Assembly (NCBI RefSeq): GCF_000472925.1
Contig: NZ_AXAS01000018.1
Coordinates: 62,001 to 126,000, forward strand
From: Bradyrhizobium sp. Ec3.3
GTDB lineage: Bacteria; Pseudomonadota; Alphaproteobacteria; Rhizobiales; Xanthobacteraceae
Length of the DNA stretch: 64,000 nt
Direction: 5' to 3'
Below are positions 36,110-44,492 of this stretch, piece after piece (position 1 is the stretch's first letter; each line of letters opens with the position of its first letter). The position numbers were made by a program, and so were the translations under genes. The notes under the pieces are model-generated. The model worked only from the letters and a program-made list of their open reading frames with translations, was not told where the DNA came from and did no database searches.

Positions 36110-36967
36110 TCATCCCAGCTGCGCGGCGACCGTCTTTCCGATGGAAGCGAACACCGTATCGATCTGCGCGGCGTTCGGCGTGCCGCCCTGGGTGTAGGCC
36201 GCAATCAGGATCGGCGTATCGGGCTTCGGCCACGCCACCACGATATCGCCGGAAGCGTCCTTGCCGTTGTTGCCGGTCTTGTCGCCGATCCTCCAGGTTC
36301 CCGGCAAGCCGGCGCGCAGCCGTTTTGCGCCGGTCTTGCAATTCACCATCCACTCGGTGAGTTGCGCGCGCGAAGCCGCAGACAAGGCTTCGCCGAGCAC
36401 GAGCCGGCGGAAATTGCCGGCCATGGCAGAGGGCGTGGTCGTGTCGTGCGGGTCGCCCGGCGGCGAACGGTTGAGCTCGGGCTCGTTGTGGTCGAGCCGC
36501 GAGGTGGTGTCGCCGAGCGAGCGCCAGAACGCGGTGAGTGCCGCCGGTCCCCCGATCCGCGCCAGCAGGAGATTGGCGCAGGTGTTGTCGCTGAGCTCGA
36601 CACTGGCCTTGCACATGTCGGCGACTGACATTGCGCCTTTCGAAAGGTTCTCCCTCGCCACCGGCGCATAGTCGAGCAGGTCGTCCCGGCCATAGCCGAT
36701 CATCGCCGAAAGCTGGTCCTCGCCGCGATCGACCCGCGCCAGCACGCAGGCCGCCAGCGATGCCTTGAACGTAGAGCACATGACAAACCGCTCGTCGGCG
36801 CGCCAGCCGAGCTTTTTGCCGGAGCTGAGGTTTTCAGCATAGAAGCCGACCCGCCCGCCGCTCTCGCGCTCGTAGGTTTCAAGTGCAGGCGGTGCGCCTT
36901 CAGCAAATACGGGACGTGCGGCCAGCGCGCACAAAGAAGCGAGCAGGGAACGACGATCGAGCAGCAT
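36110..36967 (-). CDS. Class A beta-lactamase
   Basis: A 285-residue serine beta-lactamase. The class A motifs are complete: CSTFK with nucleophile Ser65, SDN in the middle, EPELN on the omega loop with the deacylating Glu, and DKTGNN. The N-terminus, LDRRSLLASLCALAARPVFA, is a twin-arginine-like export signal. Cysteine precedes the serine as in many class A enzymes, but no partner cysteine follows the KTG motif. It hydrolyses penicillins and perhaps other beta-lactams in the periplasm. No ampR-type regulator is next to it. It is probably an intrinsic chromosomal gene. Confidence 0.93.
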   Translation of the reverse strand: MLLDRRSLLASLCALAARPVFAEGAPPALETYERESGGRVGFYAENLSSGKKLGWRADERFVMCSTFKASLAACVLARVDRGEDQLSAMIGYGRDDLLDYAPVARENLSKGAMSVADMCKASVELSDNTCANLLLARIGGPAALTAFWRSLGDTTSRLDHNEPELNRSPPGDPHDTTTPSAMAGNFRRLVLGEALSAASRAQLTEWMVNCKTGAKRLRAGLPGTWRIGDKTGNNGKDASGDIVVAWPKPDTPILIAAYTQGGTPNAAQIDTVFASIGKTVAAQLG

Positions 36968-37144
36968 GGGGATCTTTCAGGCAGGATTGGGGTGAGGCAT
37001 TGCGGAGATGTCATGAGTGCGCTCACGACGGTGTCATTGATTGTTCTGACAAATCTATGGCGACACGTCGCTCATCGCGCTGGTGTGAACGCGTCGCCGC
37101 GAAATGCAGTAACGAAGCACGGTGCGGTGTGCGATCTCTCCCGC

Positions 37145-37229
37145 CGTCATTGCGAGGAGCGCAGCGACGAAGCAATCCAGACTGTCTCCGCGCAAGAATC
37201 TGGATTGCTTCGCTTCGCTCGCAATGACG
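37145..37229. repeat. Extragenic palindromic element, family C (copy 2)
   Basis: CGTCATTGCGAGGAGCGCAGCGACGAAGCAATCCAGA and TCTGGATTGCTTCGCTTCGCTCGCAATGACG form long arms, a close relative of 34352-34431. It sits in the 317-base gap upstream of the beta-lactamase gene; the remaining bases show no gene. Confidence 0.8.
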
Positions 37230-37284
37230 GAAAAATTGAGGAACGTCTTCGATCGCGACGCCCAACCGCCGCGGCCGCCGTCCC

Positions 37285-37659
37285 TCAATCCTTCAGATCA
37301 TACCGATACGACTTCGACACGATCTGCCAGCCGTCGGCGAGCTTCATCGCCACGAGATAGTCGGTGAAGTAGCGCGGCGGCAGTTGGCATTTGGCCTTGA
37401 TGAAGGCGGTCTTGTCGTCCGAGCGGTCGATGGTGACGATGAAATCCTCGCGCGGCTTGCCTTCCGACTTTGCGGAGGCGCGCTTGCGCACCCAGGCGAG
37501 CCAGTCCGGCACCGTCAGGATCTTGAGCTCGCCCTTTTCCACCCAGCGCAGATCGGCGGAGGGATGGAACACCGCGCCGAGTTTGTCGGCGTCGCCTTCA
37601 TAGAGCGCATCGAAATAGCCTTGCACCACGGCCTCGACACTCGAACGGTCATACCCCAT
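37285..37659 (-). CDS. NTF2-like / putative lumazine-binding family protein
   Basis: A 124-residue small protein with the NTF2-like cone fold expected from SSVEAVVQGYFDALYEGDADKLGAVFHPSADLRW at the N-terminus and FTDYLVAMKLADGWQIVSKSYRYD at the C-terminus. This matches the putative lumazine-binding (Lumazine_bd_2) or SnoaL-like group. There is no signal peptide. ATG 37659 follows AAGGAGAG. No enzyme activity can be claimed. It is divergent from the GFA gene. Confidence 0.8.
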   Translation of the reverse strand: MGYDRSSVEAVVQGYFDALYEGDADKLGAVFHPSADLRWVEKGELKILTVPDWLAWVRKRASAKSEGKPREDFIVTIDRSDDKTAFIKAKCQLPPRYFTDYLVAMKLADGWQIVSKSYRYDLKD

Positions 37660-37808
37660 GCTTCTCTCCTTCCCTGGCACGTTGCCGCGACGAGAGAACG
37701 TAGGGCGGACCTCGCGAAACCGCCAGCGTTTTGCTCGCGAAAAGCTGATCGGCACAGGCTGGCCGACCCGCTAGATTGTCATGCCGCATTCCGCGCTGGA
37801 GAAAGATC

Positions 37809-38231
37809 GTGACAAGCTCGACAAGCCGTCGCCGCCTCGCTGGGAAATGTTACTGCGGCGCCGTGCAGTACGACGTCGCGGATGAATTCGTCTATGCGCT
37901 GAATTGCCATTGTTCGGATTGCCGCCGCACCACCGGCTCCGCCTTCAAGCCGTTCGCGGGGATCGAGCGGCACAAGTTCTGCGTGGTCGCGGGCGAGGAT
38001 GCGCGGCTGATCTATGGCGACGAGATGACTCATGATGCGCATTGCGCCCGCTGTGGCTCGCTGCTTTATTCGGTGGTGCGCGAGGGGCACTGGGTCCACG
38101 TGACCATGGGAACCCTGCTCGACGATCCCTCGATCCGCCCCACTGCGCATATGTTCGTCGGCTCGAAGGCGCCCTGGTACGAGATCACGGACAATCTGCC
38201 GCAGCACCGCGGGCACGTCGGAGCCGGCTGA
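37809..38231 (+). CDS. GFA/CENP-V family zinc protein
   Basis: A 140-residue protein of the glutathione-dependent formaldehyde-activating (GFA) fold. Zinc-binding cysteines are seen in GKCYCGAVQY, NCHCSDCRRTTGSAF and HCARCGSLLYS, the usual pattern. GTG 37809 follows GGAGAAAG; the frame stays open to 37776. Relatives are often called formaldehyde-activating enzymes, but activity is unproven for most. It stands as a single gene before the repeat array of the caspase gene. Confidence 0.85.
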   Translation: MTSSTSRRRLAGKCYCGAVQYDVADEFVYALNCHCSDCRRTTGSAFKPFAGIERHKFCVVAGEDARLIYGDEMTHDAHCARCGSLLYSVVREGHWVHVTMGTLLDDPSIRPTAHMFVGSKAPWYEITDNLPQHRGHVGAG

Positions 38232-38319
38232 GCGGGCCGGAAACGCCTGATCCTGCGAACCGCTACCCTTCTGGCGACACTAACAAAAAGGGCTTTGCTC
38301 GCGAGCTGTCGCGCCCTTC

Positions 38320-38390
38320 GTGACCTCGGTTACAAGCTGTGGACCCGGTCACAAGCTGTGAGTCACAAGCTGTGACCTTCGTCACAAGCG
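38320..38390 (+). promoter_or_regulatory. Array of TCACA/TGTGA repeats upstream of the caspase-like gene
   Basis: ACAAGCTGTG occurs at 38332, 38351 and 38365, and a partial copy ACAAGCG at 38384. Two copies extend to TCACA-AGC-TGTGA, a small inverted repeat, and GTGAC/GTCAC pairs (38372-38385) interleave. The array ends about 50 bases before the ATG at 38442, the right place for multiple regulator sites. Confidence 0.6.
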
Positions 38391-38441
38391 GATGACGCGG
38401 ATGTTGCTAGGTAGATCCAAAAGGGAGCTGGAAGTTCCGTC

Positions 38442-40223
38442 ATGCGCAGCCTGTTCAGATTTTGCCCGCTTCTCCTCGTGCTCGCGCTGCTGCTCGGCGC
38501 CGGGCCCGCCTTTGCCGGCAAGCGCGTCGCGCTGGTGCTCTCCAATTCCGCCTATCAGAATGCGCCGCAGCTCGCGAATCCCGACAATGACGGGGCCGTC
38601 ATCGCGAAGACGCTGAAGGAGGCCGGGTTCGATGTGGTCGACGCCCGCCACGACCTGCCGGCGCTGGAGACCCGCCGCGCGCTGCGCGAATTCGCCGACT
38701 CCGCGCGCGATGCCGATATCGCCGTCGTCTATTATGCCGGCCACGGCATCGAGGTTGACGGCGCAAACTATCTGATCCCCGTCGACGCCAAGCTCGAGCG
38801 CGACACCGACGTCTATGACGAAGCGCTGTCACTGGACCGCGTCCTGGTCGCGATCGAGCCGGCCAAGCAGCTTCGTCTGGTGATCCTCGACGCCTGCCGC
38901 GACAATCCCTTCGGCAAGACCATGAAACGCACGATCGCCTCGCGCGGGATCGGGCGCGGCCTCGCCCAGGTCGAGCCGACCAGCCCCAACACGCTGATTG
39001 CATATTCGGCCAAGGCCGGCTCCACGGCCCAGGACGGCGACGGCAGCAACAGCCCGTTCACGATCGCGCTGGCGAAGCATCTGACGACGCCAGGCCTCGA
39101 CGTGCGCCGTGCCTTCGGCTTCGTGCGCGACGACGTCTTGAAGACCACCAACTACAAGCAGGAGCCGTTCGTGTACGGCTCGCTCGGCGGCGACGACGTG
39201 CCGCTGGTGCCGGCCAAGATCGCGGCGGTCGCGCCGGCCCAGCCGGCCGTCAATGCGCAGGCCGAGGTGCGGCGCGACTATGAGCTCGCGCTCCAGGTCG
39301 GCAACAAGGCGGCGTGGGATGCCTTCCTGGTCCAGCATCCGAACGGCTTCTATTCGAGCCTGGCAAAACTCCAGCTCGACAAGATCGCGGCCGAAGAGGC
39401 GCATGCGGCGGCGACCGCCAAGGCGAAGCAGGCGGAAGCCGAGCGCGATCGTCTTGCCGCAGCCGGGGCGCAGAAGGAGGCGCAGGCCAAGGCCGAGGCC
39501 GATGCAAAGGCTGCCGAGCAGGCGCAGCTCACCGCCCAGAAGGCCAAGGAGCAGGCGCAGCAGCAGGCGGCCGCCGCCGAGCAGCAGCGCGTCAATCTGG
39601 CTGGCGCTGCGCCCGACGGCTCGACCGTCAAGGCGAACAATCCACCCGGCACCAACGTTGCCGCGCTGACACCGAGCGCACCAGCCGACCTGACCCGCTC
39701 GGTGCAGACCGAGCTCGGCCGCGTCGGCTGCTTCTCAGGTCGAGCCGACGGCAACTGGAATACGGCCTCGCAGCGCTCGCTGTCGCAGTTCAACCGCTAC
39801 GCCGGCACCAAGCTCGACGTGAAGGTCGCAAGCACCGATGCGCTCGACGCGGTCAAGGCCAAGCCGTCGCGGGTCTGCCCGCGGGTCTGCGATCGCGGCT
39901 TCAGGGCGGATGGCGACAAGTGCACCAAGATCGTATGCGGCGACGGCTATGTGCTGAACGACGACAATGAATGCGAGAAGAAGCGCGGCAAGCCGCCCGC
40001 GAGCACCGCCAAGCGCGACGACGGCCAGCAGCAGGATCGTCCGGCAAAACAGCGTCCACAGGCTGGCGCCGCCGCTGCGGCGGCCGGAGGCCGCGCCTCG
40101 GGAGGCAGCGGTCAGATCTATTGCAACGACCTCATCTGCCGCCCGGTCAAGCGCGGCTGTCATCTCGGATTTCGCGGTGGCGGTGGCTATGGCGCCGACC
40201 CCAACCCGGAGATCTGCGACTGA
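38442..40223 (+). CDS. Secreted caspase-family (C14) peptidase with Cys-rich C-terminus
   Basis: A 593-residue protein. A Sec signal peptide (residues 1-25, LLLGAGPAFA) leads to a caspase-like domain at about 27-255. The catalytic dyad is visible: His101 in VVYYAGHGIEV and Cys152 in LVILDACRDNPF. Residues about 305-385 form an Ala/Glu/Gln-rich coiled coil. A small domain near 415-470 (VQTELGRVGCFSGRADGNWNTASQRSL) looks like a degenerate peptidoglycan-binding or repeat module. The tail is Cys-rich (CPRVCDRGF, KCTKIVCGDGY, IYCNDLICRPVKRGC). It is probably an Arg/Lys-directed orthocaspase acting in the periplasm, but the specificity is inference. GGGAGCTGGAAG precedes the ATG. Confidence 0.88.
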   Translation: MRSLFRFCPLLLVLALLLGAGPAFAGKRVALVLSNSAYQNAPQLANPDNDGAVIAKTLKEAGFDVVDARHDLPALETRRALREFADSARDADIAVVYYAGHGIEVDGANYLIPVDAKLERDTDVYDEALSLDRVLVAIEPAKQLRLVILDACRDNPFGKTMKRTIASRGIGRGLAQVEPTSPNTLIAYSAKAGSTAQDGDGSNSPFTIALAKHLTTPGLDVRRAFGFVRDDVLKTTNYKQEPFVYGSLGGDDVPLVPAKIAAVAPAQPAVNAQAEVRRDYELALQVGNKAAWDAFLVQHPNGFYSSLAKLQLDKIAAEEAHAAATAKAKQAEAERDRLAAAGAQKEAQAKAEADAKAAEQAQLTAQKAKEQAQQQAAAAEQQRVNLAGAAPDGSTVKANNPPGTNVAALTPSAPADLTRSVQTELGRVGCFSGRADGNWNTASQRSLSQFNRYAGTKLDVKVASTDALDAVKAKPSRVCPRVCDRGFRADGDKCTKIVCGDGYVLNDDNECEKKRGKPPASTAKRDDGQQQDRPAKQRPQAGAAAAAAGGRASGGSGQIYCNDLICRPVKRGCHLGFRGGGGYGADPNPEICD

Positions 40224-40233
40224 GCTCCCTGAC

Positions 40234-40259
40234 GTCGTCCTGGCTTTCGCCAGGACGAC
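40234..40259. terminator. Hairpin between convergent genes
   Basis: GTCGTCCTGG-CTTTCG-CCAGGACGAC, a perfect 10 bp stem just after the caspase gene and before the end of the DUF1345 gene. There is no T run, so it is a probable but imperfect terminator. Confidence 0.55.
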
Positions 40260-40273
40260 TCCAAGGATGCAGC

Positions 40274-40954
40274 CTACGTCGCGATCGCGCTTGCCGCGAT
40301 GTTCACCGTCAGTGCCAGCAACGCCGTATTGTAGATGAACGAGACGATGCCGTGCGCGGTCGCGGTGCGGCGGATGGTCTTGTCGGTGATGCCGACGTCG
40401 GAGACCTGTGCGGTCATGCCGATCACGAAGGAAAAATAGACGAAGTCCCAGTAGTCGGCGTGGTCGTCCTTGTCGCCGCTCGGAAATTGCAGGCCGCCCG
40501 GCTTGGCGTGGCGGTAGTAGTCGTGGGCGTAATGCAGCGCGAAGGTCGTGTGCACGGCAGCCCATGACAGCGCGATGGTCGAGATCGCGAGCGAGAGTTC
40601 GCCGACGCCGCGATGGGTGCCGAGTTCGGCAACGATGGCCGCGATGCTCGCGAATGCGCCCATCGCTATCACCAGCAGCAGTACGAAGCGGCCGTCGTCC
40701 TGCATGACGGCGGCCCGGCGGATGTGGCTGTGGTCCTGGTTCAGCATCATGCTGTAGACGAGCACGAGATAGACCGTGATCAGCGCGTCCCAGCCGAGCA
40801 AGAGCCGTGTCACCAGCCGCAACGAGCCGGGCAGCAGCAGGCAGACGAGAACGCCGACGCCGAGCGCGATGAAGGTCCGCGGCCGCGCATAAACCACGCG
40901 CACCGGTCGCGACATCTTGCGGAAGCGGATGAGGACGGGATCTTCTTGGTCCAT
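40274..40954 (-). CDS. DUF1345 membrane protein
   Basis: About 226 residues with five hydrophobic spans. The family motif near the C-terminus, DYWDFVYFSFVIGMTAQVSDVGIT, is diagnostic of DUF1345. An earlier segment, HTTFALHYAHDYY, also matches. The function of the family is unknown; it sits in the inner membrane. ATG 40954 is preferred to an in-frame TTG at 40963. It is a single gene between the caspase and ispA genes. Confidence 0.85.
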   Translation of the reverse strand: MDQEDPVLIRFRKMSRPVRVVYARPRTFIALGVGVLVCLLLPGSLRLVTRLLLGWDALITVYLVLVYSMMLNQDHSHIRRAAVMQDDGRFVLLLVIAMGAFASIAAIVAELGTHRGVGELSLAISTIALSWAAVHTTFALHYAHDYYRHAKPGGLQFPSGDKDDHADYWDFVYFSFVIGMTAQVSDVGITDKTIRRTATAHGIVSFIYNTALLALTVNIAASAIAT

Positions 40955-40997
40955 GGCCTTCAATGTCCCGGACTGCCGCCGCGTTGCAGGTGCACTC

Positions 40998-41020
40998 CCT
41001 CTCCCGCTTGCGGGTGAGGG
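40998..41020. terminator. CTCTCCCGC hairpin downstream of ispA
   Basis: CCCTCTCCCGC-TT-GCGGGTGAGGG lies 24 bases past the ispA stop on the minus strand. It is a likely transcription end for ispA, or a member of the same hairpin family as the arms at 14997-15113. Confidence 0.45.
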
Positions 41021-41044
41021 CTGGTCAATTTCGTCCTTGAAAGC

Positions 41045-41968
41045 CTAGTTCTTCCGCTCCGCCACGAACCGCGCTGCTGCCTGCAGCACCGCGGCGCGGT
41101 CGCCGAAGATCGAGACGGCGGCGTCCGCGCGCGCGAGCAGGTCACTCACGCGCTGCTTGGCGCCCTCGATGCCGAGCTGGGTGACGAAGGTGGTCTTGCC
41201 AAGCGCTGCGTCCTGGCCCGAGGGCTTGCCGAGCGCCGCCGCATCGCCCTCGACGTCGAGCAGGTCGTCGGCGATCTGGAAGGCTTCGCCGAGCGCGCGG
41301 CCGTAATCGTCGAGCGCCTGATACTCCTTCGCGGTGGCTTGTCCCAGGATCGCGCCGGCGATGCAGCCATAGCGCAACAGCGCGCCGGTCTTCATCTGCT
41401 GGATGCGTGCGACGTCGACCGGCTCGCGATCGCCGAAGCGGCCTTCACCGGCGAGATCGAGCATCTGCCCGCCGACCATGCCGCCGATGCCGGCGCAGCG
41501 CGCCAGCGCGCGCGTGAGCAGGAGCCGGACATTGGCGTCGCGATGGATCTCGTCGCGGGTGACGATGTCGAAGGCGAGCGTCAAGAGCCCGTCGCCGGCG
41601 AGGATCGCGGTGGCGTCGTCGGTCTGCTTGTGCAGCGTCGGGCGTCCGCGGCGCAGGTCGGAATTGTCCATCGACGGCAGATCGTCATGGATCAGCGAAT
41701 AGCAGTGGATGCACTCGAGCGCGGCGCCCACGAGCAAGGCGGCCTCGCGCGGCACGTCGAACACCGCGGCGCTCTCGACCACCAGGAACGGCCGCAGGCG
41801 TTTGCCCCCGCCGAGGCTCGAATAGCGCATCGCGTCCATCAGCCGCTTGGGGCGCGCGATCTCGTCTGGCAGGATGTCGTCCGACAACAGCCTGGCCAGC
41901 AGGGCCTCGGTATCGTCAGCGGTCTTGTCCAGGCGTTTAGCGAAATCGGACGGGGTCGTGCCGGTCAT
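41045..41968 (-). CDS. ispA: Farnesyl/geranyl diphosphate synthase
   Basis: A 307-residue short-chain prenyltransferase. The first aspartate-rich motif is DDLPSMDNSD and the second is DDLLDVEGD; GGKRLRPFLVVE and MKTGALLRYG are family markers. The two residues inserted within the first motif fit bacterial FPP synthases. It condenses IPP with DMAPP to make C10-C15 diphosphates for ubiquinone, undecaprenyl lipid, hopanoids and other products. ATG 41968 follows GGAG; the frame runs open to 42004. It is divergent from mtgA across 65 bases. Confidence 0.93.
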   Translation of the reverse strand: MTGTTPSDFAKRLDKTADDTEALLARLLSDDILPDEIARPKRLMDAMRYSSLGGGKRLRPFLVVESAAVFDVPREAALLVGAALECIHCYSLIHDDLPSMDNSDLRRGRPTLHKQTDDATAILAGDGLLTLAFDIVTRDEIHRDANVRLLLTRALARCAGIGGMVGGQMLDLAGEGRFGDREPVDVARIQQMKTGALLRYGCIAGAILGQATAKEYQALDDYGRALGEAFQIADDLLDVEGDAAALGKPSGQDAALGKTTFVTQLGIEGAKQRVSDLLARADAAVSIFGDRAAVLQAAARFVAERKN

Positions 41969-42033
41969 CAAGAAGGGCTCCAGAACTAAAATTCGGCCGG
42001 ACAATCCTTTATGCGGGCGCTTCCGTCAATCAC

Positions 42034-42807
42034 TTGGAACGCCTTAAAACTGCTGGAAAAGCCCCGAATTATCACAGGCTTAATCGCCGGGCCGGTTCAT
42101 CACTTCCATTTTGGCGCAGGACAAGGTCGATTTTTCGCATCGTCAAAACCCTGGCTCTGGTGCTGACCGTTGCGGCGCTCCTGCCCTATCTGATTGCGCC
42201 ATTCTACCGTGCCGGCCACCCGGTCTCGACGCTGATGGTCTGGCGCTCCCTTCGCGGTGCTCCGATGCAGCGGCAGTGGATCGAACTTTCGGCGATGTCG
42301 CCCTATTTGCCGCGCGCGGTGGTCGGGGCTGAAGATGCCCATTTCTGCAAGCATCACGGCATCGACTGGGGCGCGCTGCGCGAGGCGATCGACGATGCGC
42401 AAGAGGACGGAACGCCGTTCCGCGGCGCCTCCACCATCACCCAGCAGGTGGCCAAAAACCTGTTCCTCTGGCAGGGACGGGATCCTATCCGGAAAGTGCT
42501 GGAGTTTCCGCTGGCGCTGTGGATCGACTTCGTTCTGCCGAAACACCGGATTCTCGAGATTTACCTGAATATTGCCGAGCTCGGCCCTCAGGGGCAGTTC
42601 GGGGTAGAAGCGGGCAGCGCCTATGCCTTCGGCAAGTCCGCAGCCAGTCTCTCGCCCCGGGAGTCGGGGCTTTTGGCCGCGATCCTGCCAAACCCGGTCA
42701 AACGCAGCGCCCGTACGCCGGGACCGGGGGTGCGGCGGCTGGCGGTGACCTATATGGCGCGGGCGCAGGCCGTTTCGACCTGTTGGCGGGAAAATCGCGG
42801 ATTTTGA
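42034..42807 (+). CDS. mtgA: Monofunctional peptidoglycan transglycosylase
   Basis: About 257 residues if translation begins at TTG 42034; the exact start is uncertain because no strong ribosome site is seen. A single N-terminal anchor (VKTLALVLTVAALLPYLIAPFY) places the domain in the periplasm. The GT51 domain has VVGAEDAHFCKHHGIDW (catalytic Glu), RGASTITQQVAKNLFLW and RILEIYLNIAELGPQGQFGVE. There is no transpeptidase domain, so it is MtgA, not a class A PBP. It extends glycan strands from lipid II. Confidence 0.92.
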   Translation: MERLKTAGKAPNYHRLNRRAGSSLPFWRRTRSIFRIVKTLALVLTVAALLPYLIAPFYRAGHPVSTLMVWRSLRGAPMQRQWIELSAMSPYLPRAVVGAEDAHFCKHHGIDWGALREAIDDAQEDGTPFRGASTITQQVAKNLFLWQGRDPIRKVLEFPLALWIDFVLPKHRILEIYLNIAELGPQGQFGVEAGSAYAFGKSAASLSPRESGLLAAILPNPVKRSARTPGPGVRRLAVTYMARAQAVSTCWRENRGF

Positions 42808-42970
42808 GCCCATTTCGGGTGCTTTTTCCGCCCCAAAACCCTAGCTTTACGAGCAGCCTTCCTCTATAAGCCCGGCCTTGATCGGCATTCAGCTCGCCCC
42901 GTTTGCGGGTGCTGAGCCGTCCGGAAGGCCGGACGATGCCCCGAACACCAATCCCTAGAGGATATTGATA

Positions 42971-43153
42971 ATGGCCGTTCCGAGAAGAAAAACCTCGCCG
43001 TCGCGCCGTGGCATGCGCCGCTCGGCTGACGCGCTGAAGAAGCCGACCTATGTCGAGGACAAGGACTCCGGCGAGCTCCGCCGCCCGCACCATCTCGACC
43101 TCAAGACCGGCATGTACAAGGGCCGGCAGGTCCTGAAGAAGAAAGAGTCCTGA
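42971..43153 (+). CDS. rpmF: 50S ribosomal protein L32
   Basis: A 60-residue ribosomal protein. MAVPRRKTSPSRRGMRRS at the start and HHLDLKTGMYKGRQVL near the end are typical of alphaproteobacterial L32, which lacks the zinc-binding cysteines found in some other bacteria. ATG 42971 follows AGAGGAT; another in-frame ATG six bases upstream is less likely. It is not beside plsX or fabH here, unlike in gammaproteobacteria. Confidence 0.96.
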   Translation: MAVPRRKTSPSRRGMRRSADALKKPTYVEDKDSGELRRPHHLDLKTGMYKGRQVLKKKES

Positions 43154-43293
43154 GGCCGGCGTATCAACAGGCGAGGCGATTGACCCGCCTGGATTCGGCC
43201 AATCAGTGAGTTAAGACGGTGACGGCGGCGGAGCAAACGCTTCGCCGCCGCATTGTCCTGCCCGGATGTCTCGATCAGGAAGGCGCGCACGCG

Positions 43294-43944
43294 ATGGTCG
43301 GTTTCCCGCTGCTTCTCATTCCGCTCGCGGTCTACAACATCATCGTGTTCCTGATGCACGACGTGTCCTTCACGGCCGTGCTTTTCAAGGTGCCGATGCT
43401 TGAGGGCCAGGTCTGGCCGGTGACGCTGAGCGACCTGCTGCTGGCACTCGGTGTGGTGCTGCTGCTGCTCGAGATCGTCAAGGGCGCGCGGCCCGGCGCG
43501 AAATTCCTGATGGACCATCTGCTGTCGCTGATCGTGTTCGGCGCGGCCGCGGCCGAATTCGTCATGTGGCCGGACAAGTTCGGCAACTCCACCTTTTTCC
43601 TGCTTGTGCTGCTTGCGATGGCCGATTTCTTCGGCGGCGTCGCCCAGCGTACCCGTCGCCGCGCCTATGTGACCGAGGCAGCGCCCGCACCGCGCAAGGC
43701 GCGCCGTCAGGTCGAGGAGGAGGCGGACGAGCCGGTCGTCGAGCCGCGCATGGCGCCTGCACCGCAACCCGCACCGGTCGTGCCTCCTGCACCCGCGCCA
43801 TCCGCGCAGTCCGTCGCCGAGTCCGTGCTGATGGATCCCCCCGCGCCAAAAGCACCGCAAGCCGCGCCCTCGCCGGAAATCCCTTCGCCGCATCTGCAGC
43901 CGAGCAACGGCACGCCGACGTCGCCTGATACGCCGCAGCGCTGA
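43294..43944 (+). CDS. Four-span membrane protein with Pro/Ala-rich tail
   Basis: About 216 residues. Four hydrophobic spans occupy residues 1-20, 45-70, 75-100 and 105-125, then a cytoplasmic or periplasmic tail of about 85 residues rich in Pro and Ala. I do not recognise a named family; it looks like a conserved protein of Bradyrhizobium-like genomes. ATG 43294 is preferred with AGGAAGG upstream; GTG 43219 would add 25 residues. It lies 140 bases after rpmF on the same strand. Confidence 0.7.
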   Translation: MVGFPLLLIPLAVYNIIVFLMHDVSFTAVLFKVPMLEGQVWPVTLSDLLLALGVVLLLLEIVKGARPGAKFLMDHLLSLIVFGAAAAEFVMWPDKFGNSTFFLLVLLAMADFFGGVAQRTRRRAYVTEAAPAPRKARRQVEEEADEPVVEPRMAPAPQPAPVVPPAPAPSAQSVAESVLMDPPAPKAPQAAPSPEIPSPHLQPSNGTPTSPDTPQR

Positions 43945-43994
43945 TCGCGCTAAGGGTGCCTCGCGGCTCGGATTGCGAAACTAACCAACGTCCT

Positions 43995-44258
43995 TCATGC
44001 CACCTGGCGCGTCCTGGCGCTCACGGTGCCCAGCGGGCGCTTATGGCCATAGGCCATGTTCGCATCGGCGGGGCTCGCCCGGCGCAGCCGGCTCGCCTGC
44101 GGCAGGTGCTCGGCATTGGCGATGAGTTGGGTGACGAAGCTCGGGTCGGGGCGGGGCAGCACCACCACCTTGTGCGCCCATGCGAGCGTCGGGGTCAGCA
44201 GGACCAGGGCGGTCCCCGTGCCGCCTTCCGCTTCCTCTGCTCGGTCCGTACTCACCAT
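43995..44258 (-). CDS. Small hypothetical protein
   Basis: An 87-residue frame from ATG 44258 (an in-frame ATG at 44267 is possible). The product has an acidic start, STDRAEEAEGG, a hydrophobic middle, TALVLLTPTLAWAHKVVVLP, then a basic end. Third-position GC is high and the composition is natural, but an open frame also exists on the opposite strand, so it may not be real. No family is recognised. It sits alone between two plus-strand genes. Confidence 0.45.
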   Translation of the reverse strand: MVSTDRAEEAEGGTGTALVLLTPTLAWAHKVVVLPRPDPSFVTQLIANAEHLPQASRLRRASPADANMAYGHKRPLGTVSARTRQVA

Positions 44259-44492
44259 CGCAAACACCGTTAATCCGGCTCGAAATCCGGCGAGACTGTC
44301 GCGTTTCGGGACGCGGGTCGCCGTGCGTGTGAGGTACTCGCAAGGTCTATGCCGGCGGGGCCGTTCTGGTTCCGGACCAGCTTCGAAACGTGGTTTCCAA
44401 ATTGTTTATGAACTTTGCCTAGGGTCAAAGCCGAATCTCGCTTTATCCTCAGGAGTGCGAGACCGTCTCCGCTGTCCCGAAACGAGGCGCCT

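Noticed and set aside
38320..38390. CRISPR array
   Set aside because: Repeats are only 10-13 bases with spacers of 4-9 bases and no cas gene is present; operator sites fit better.
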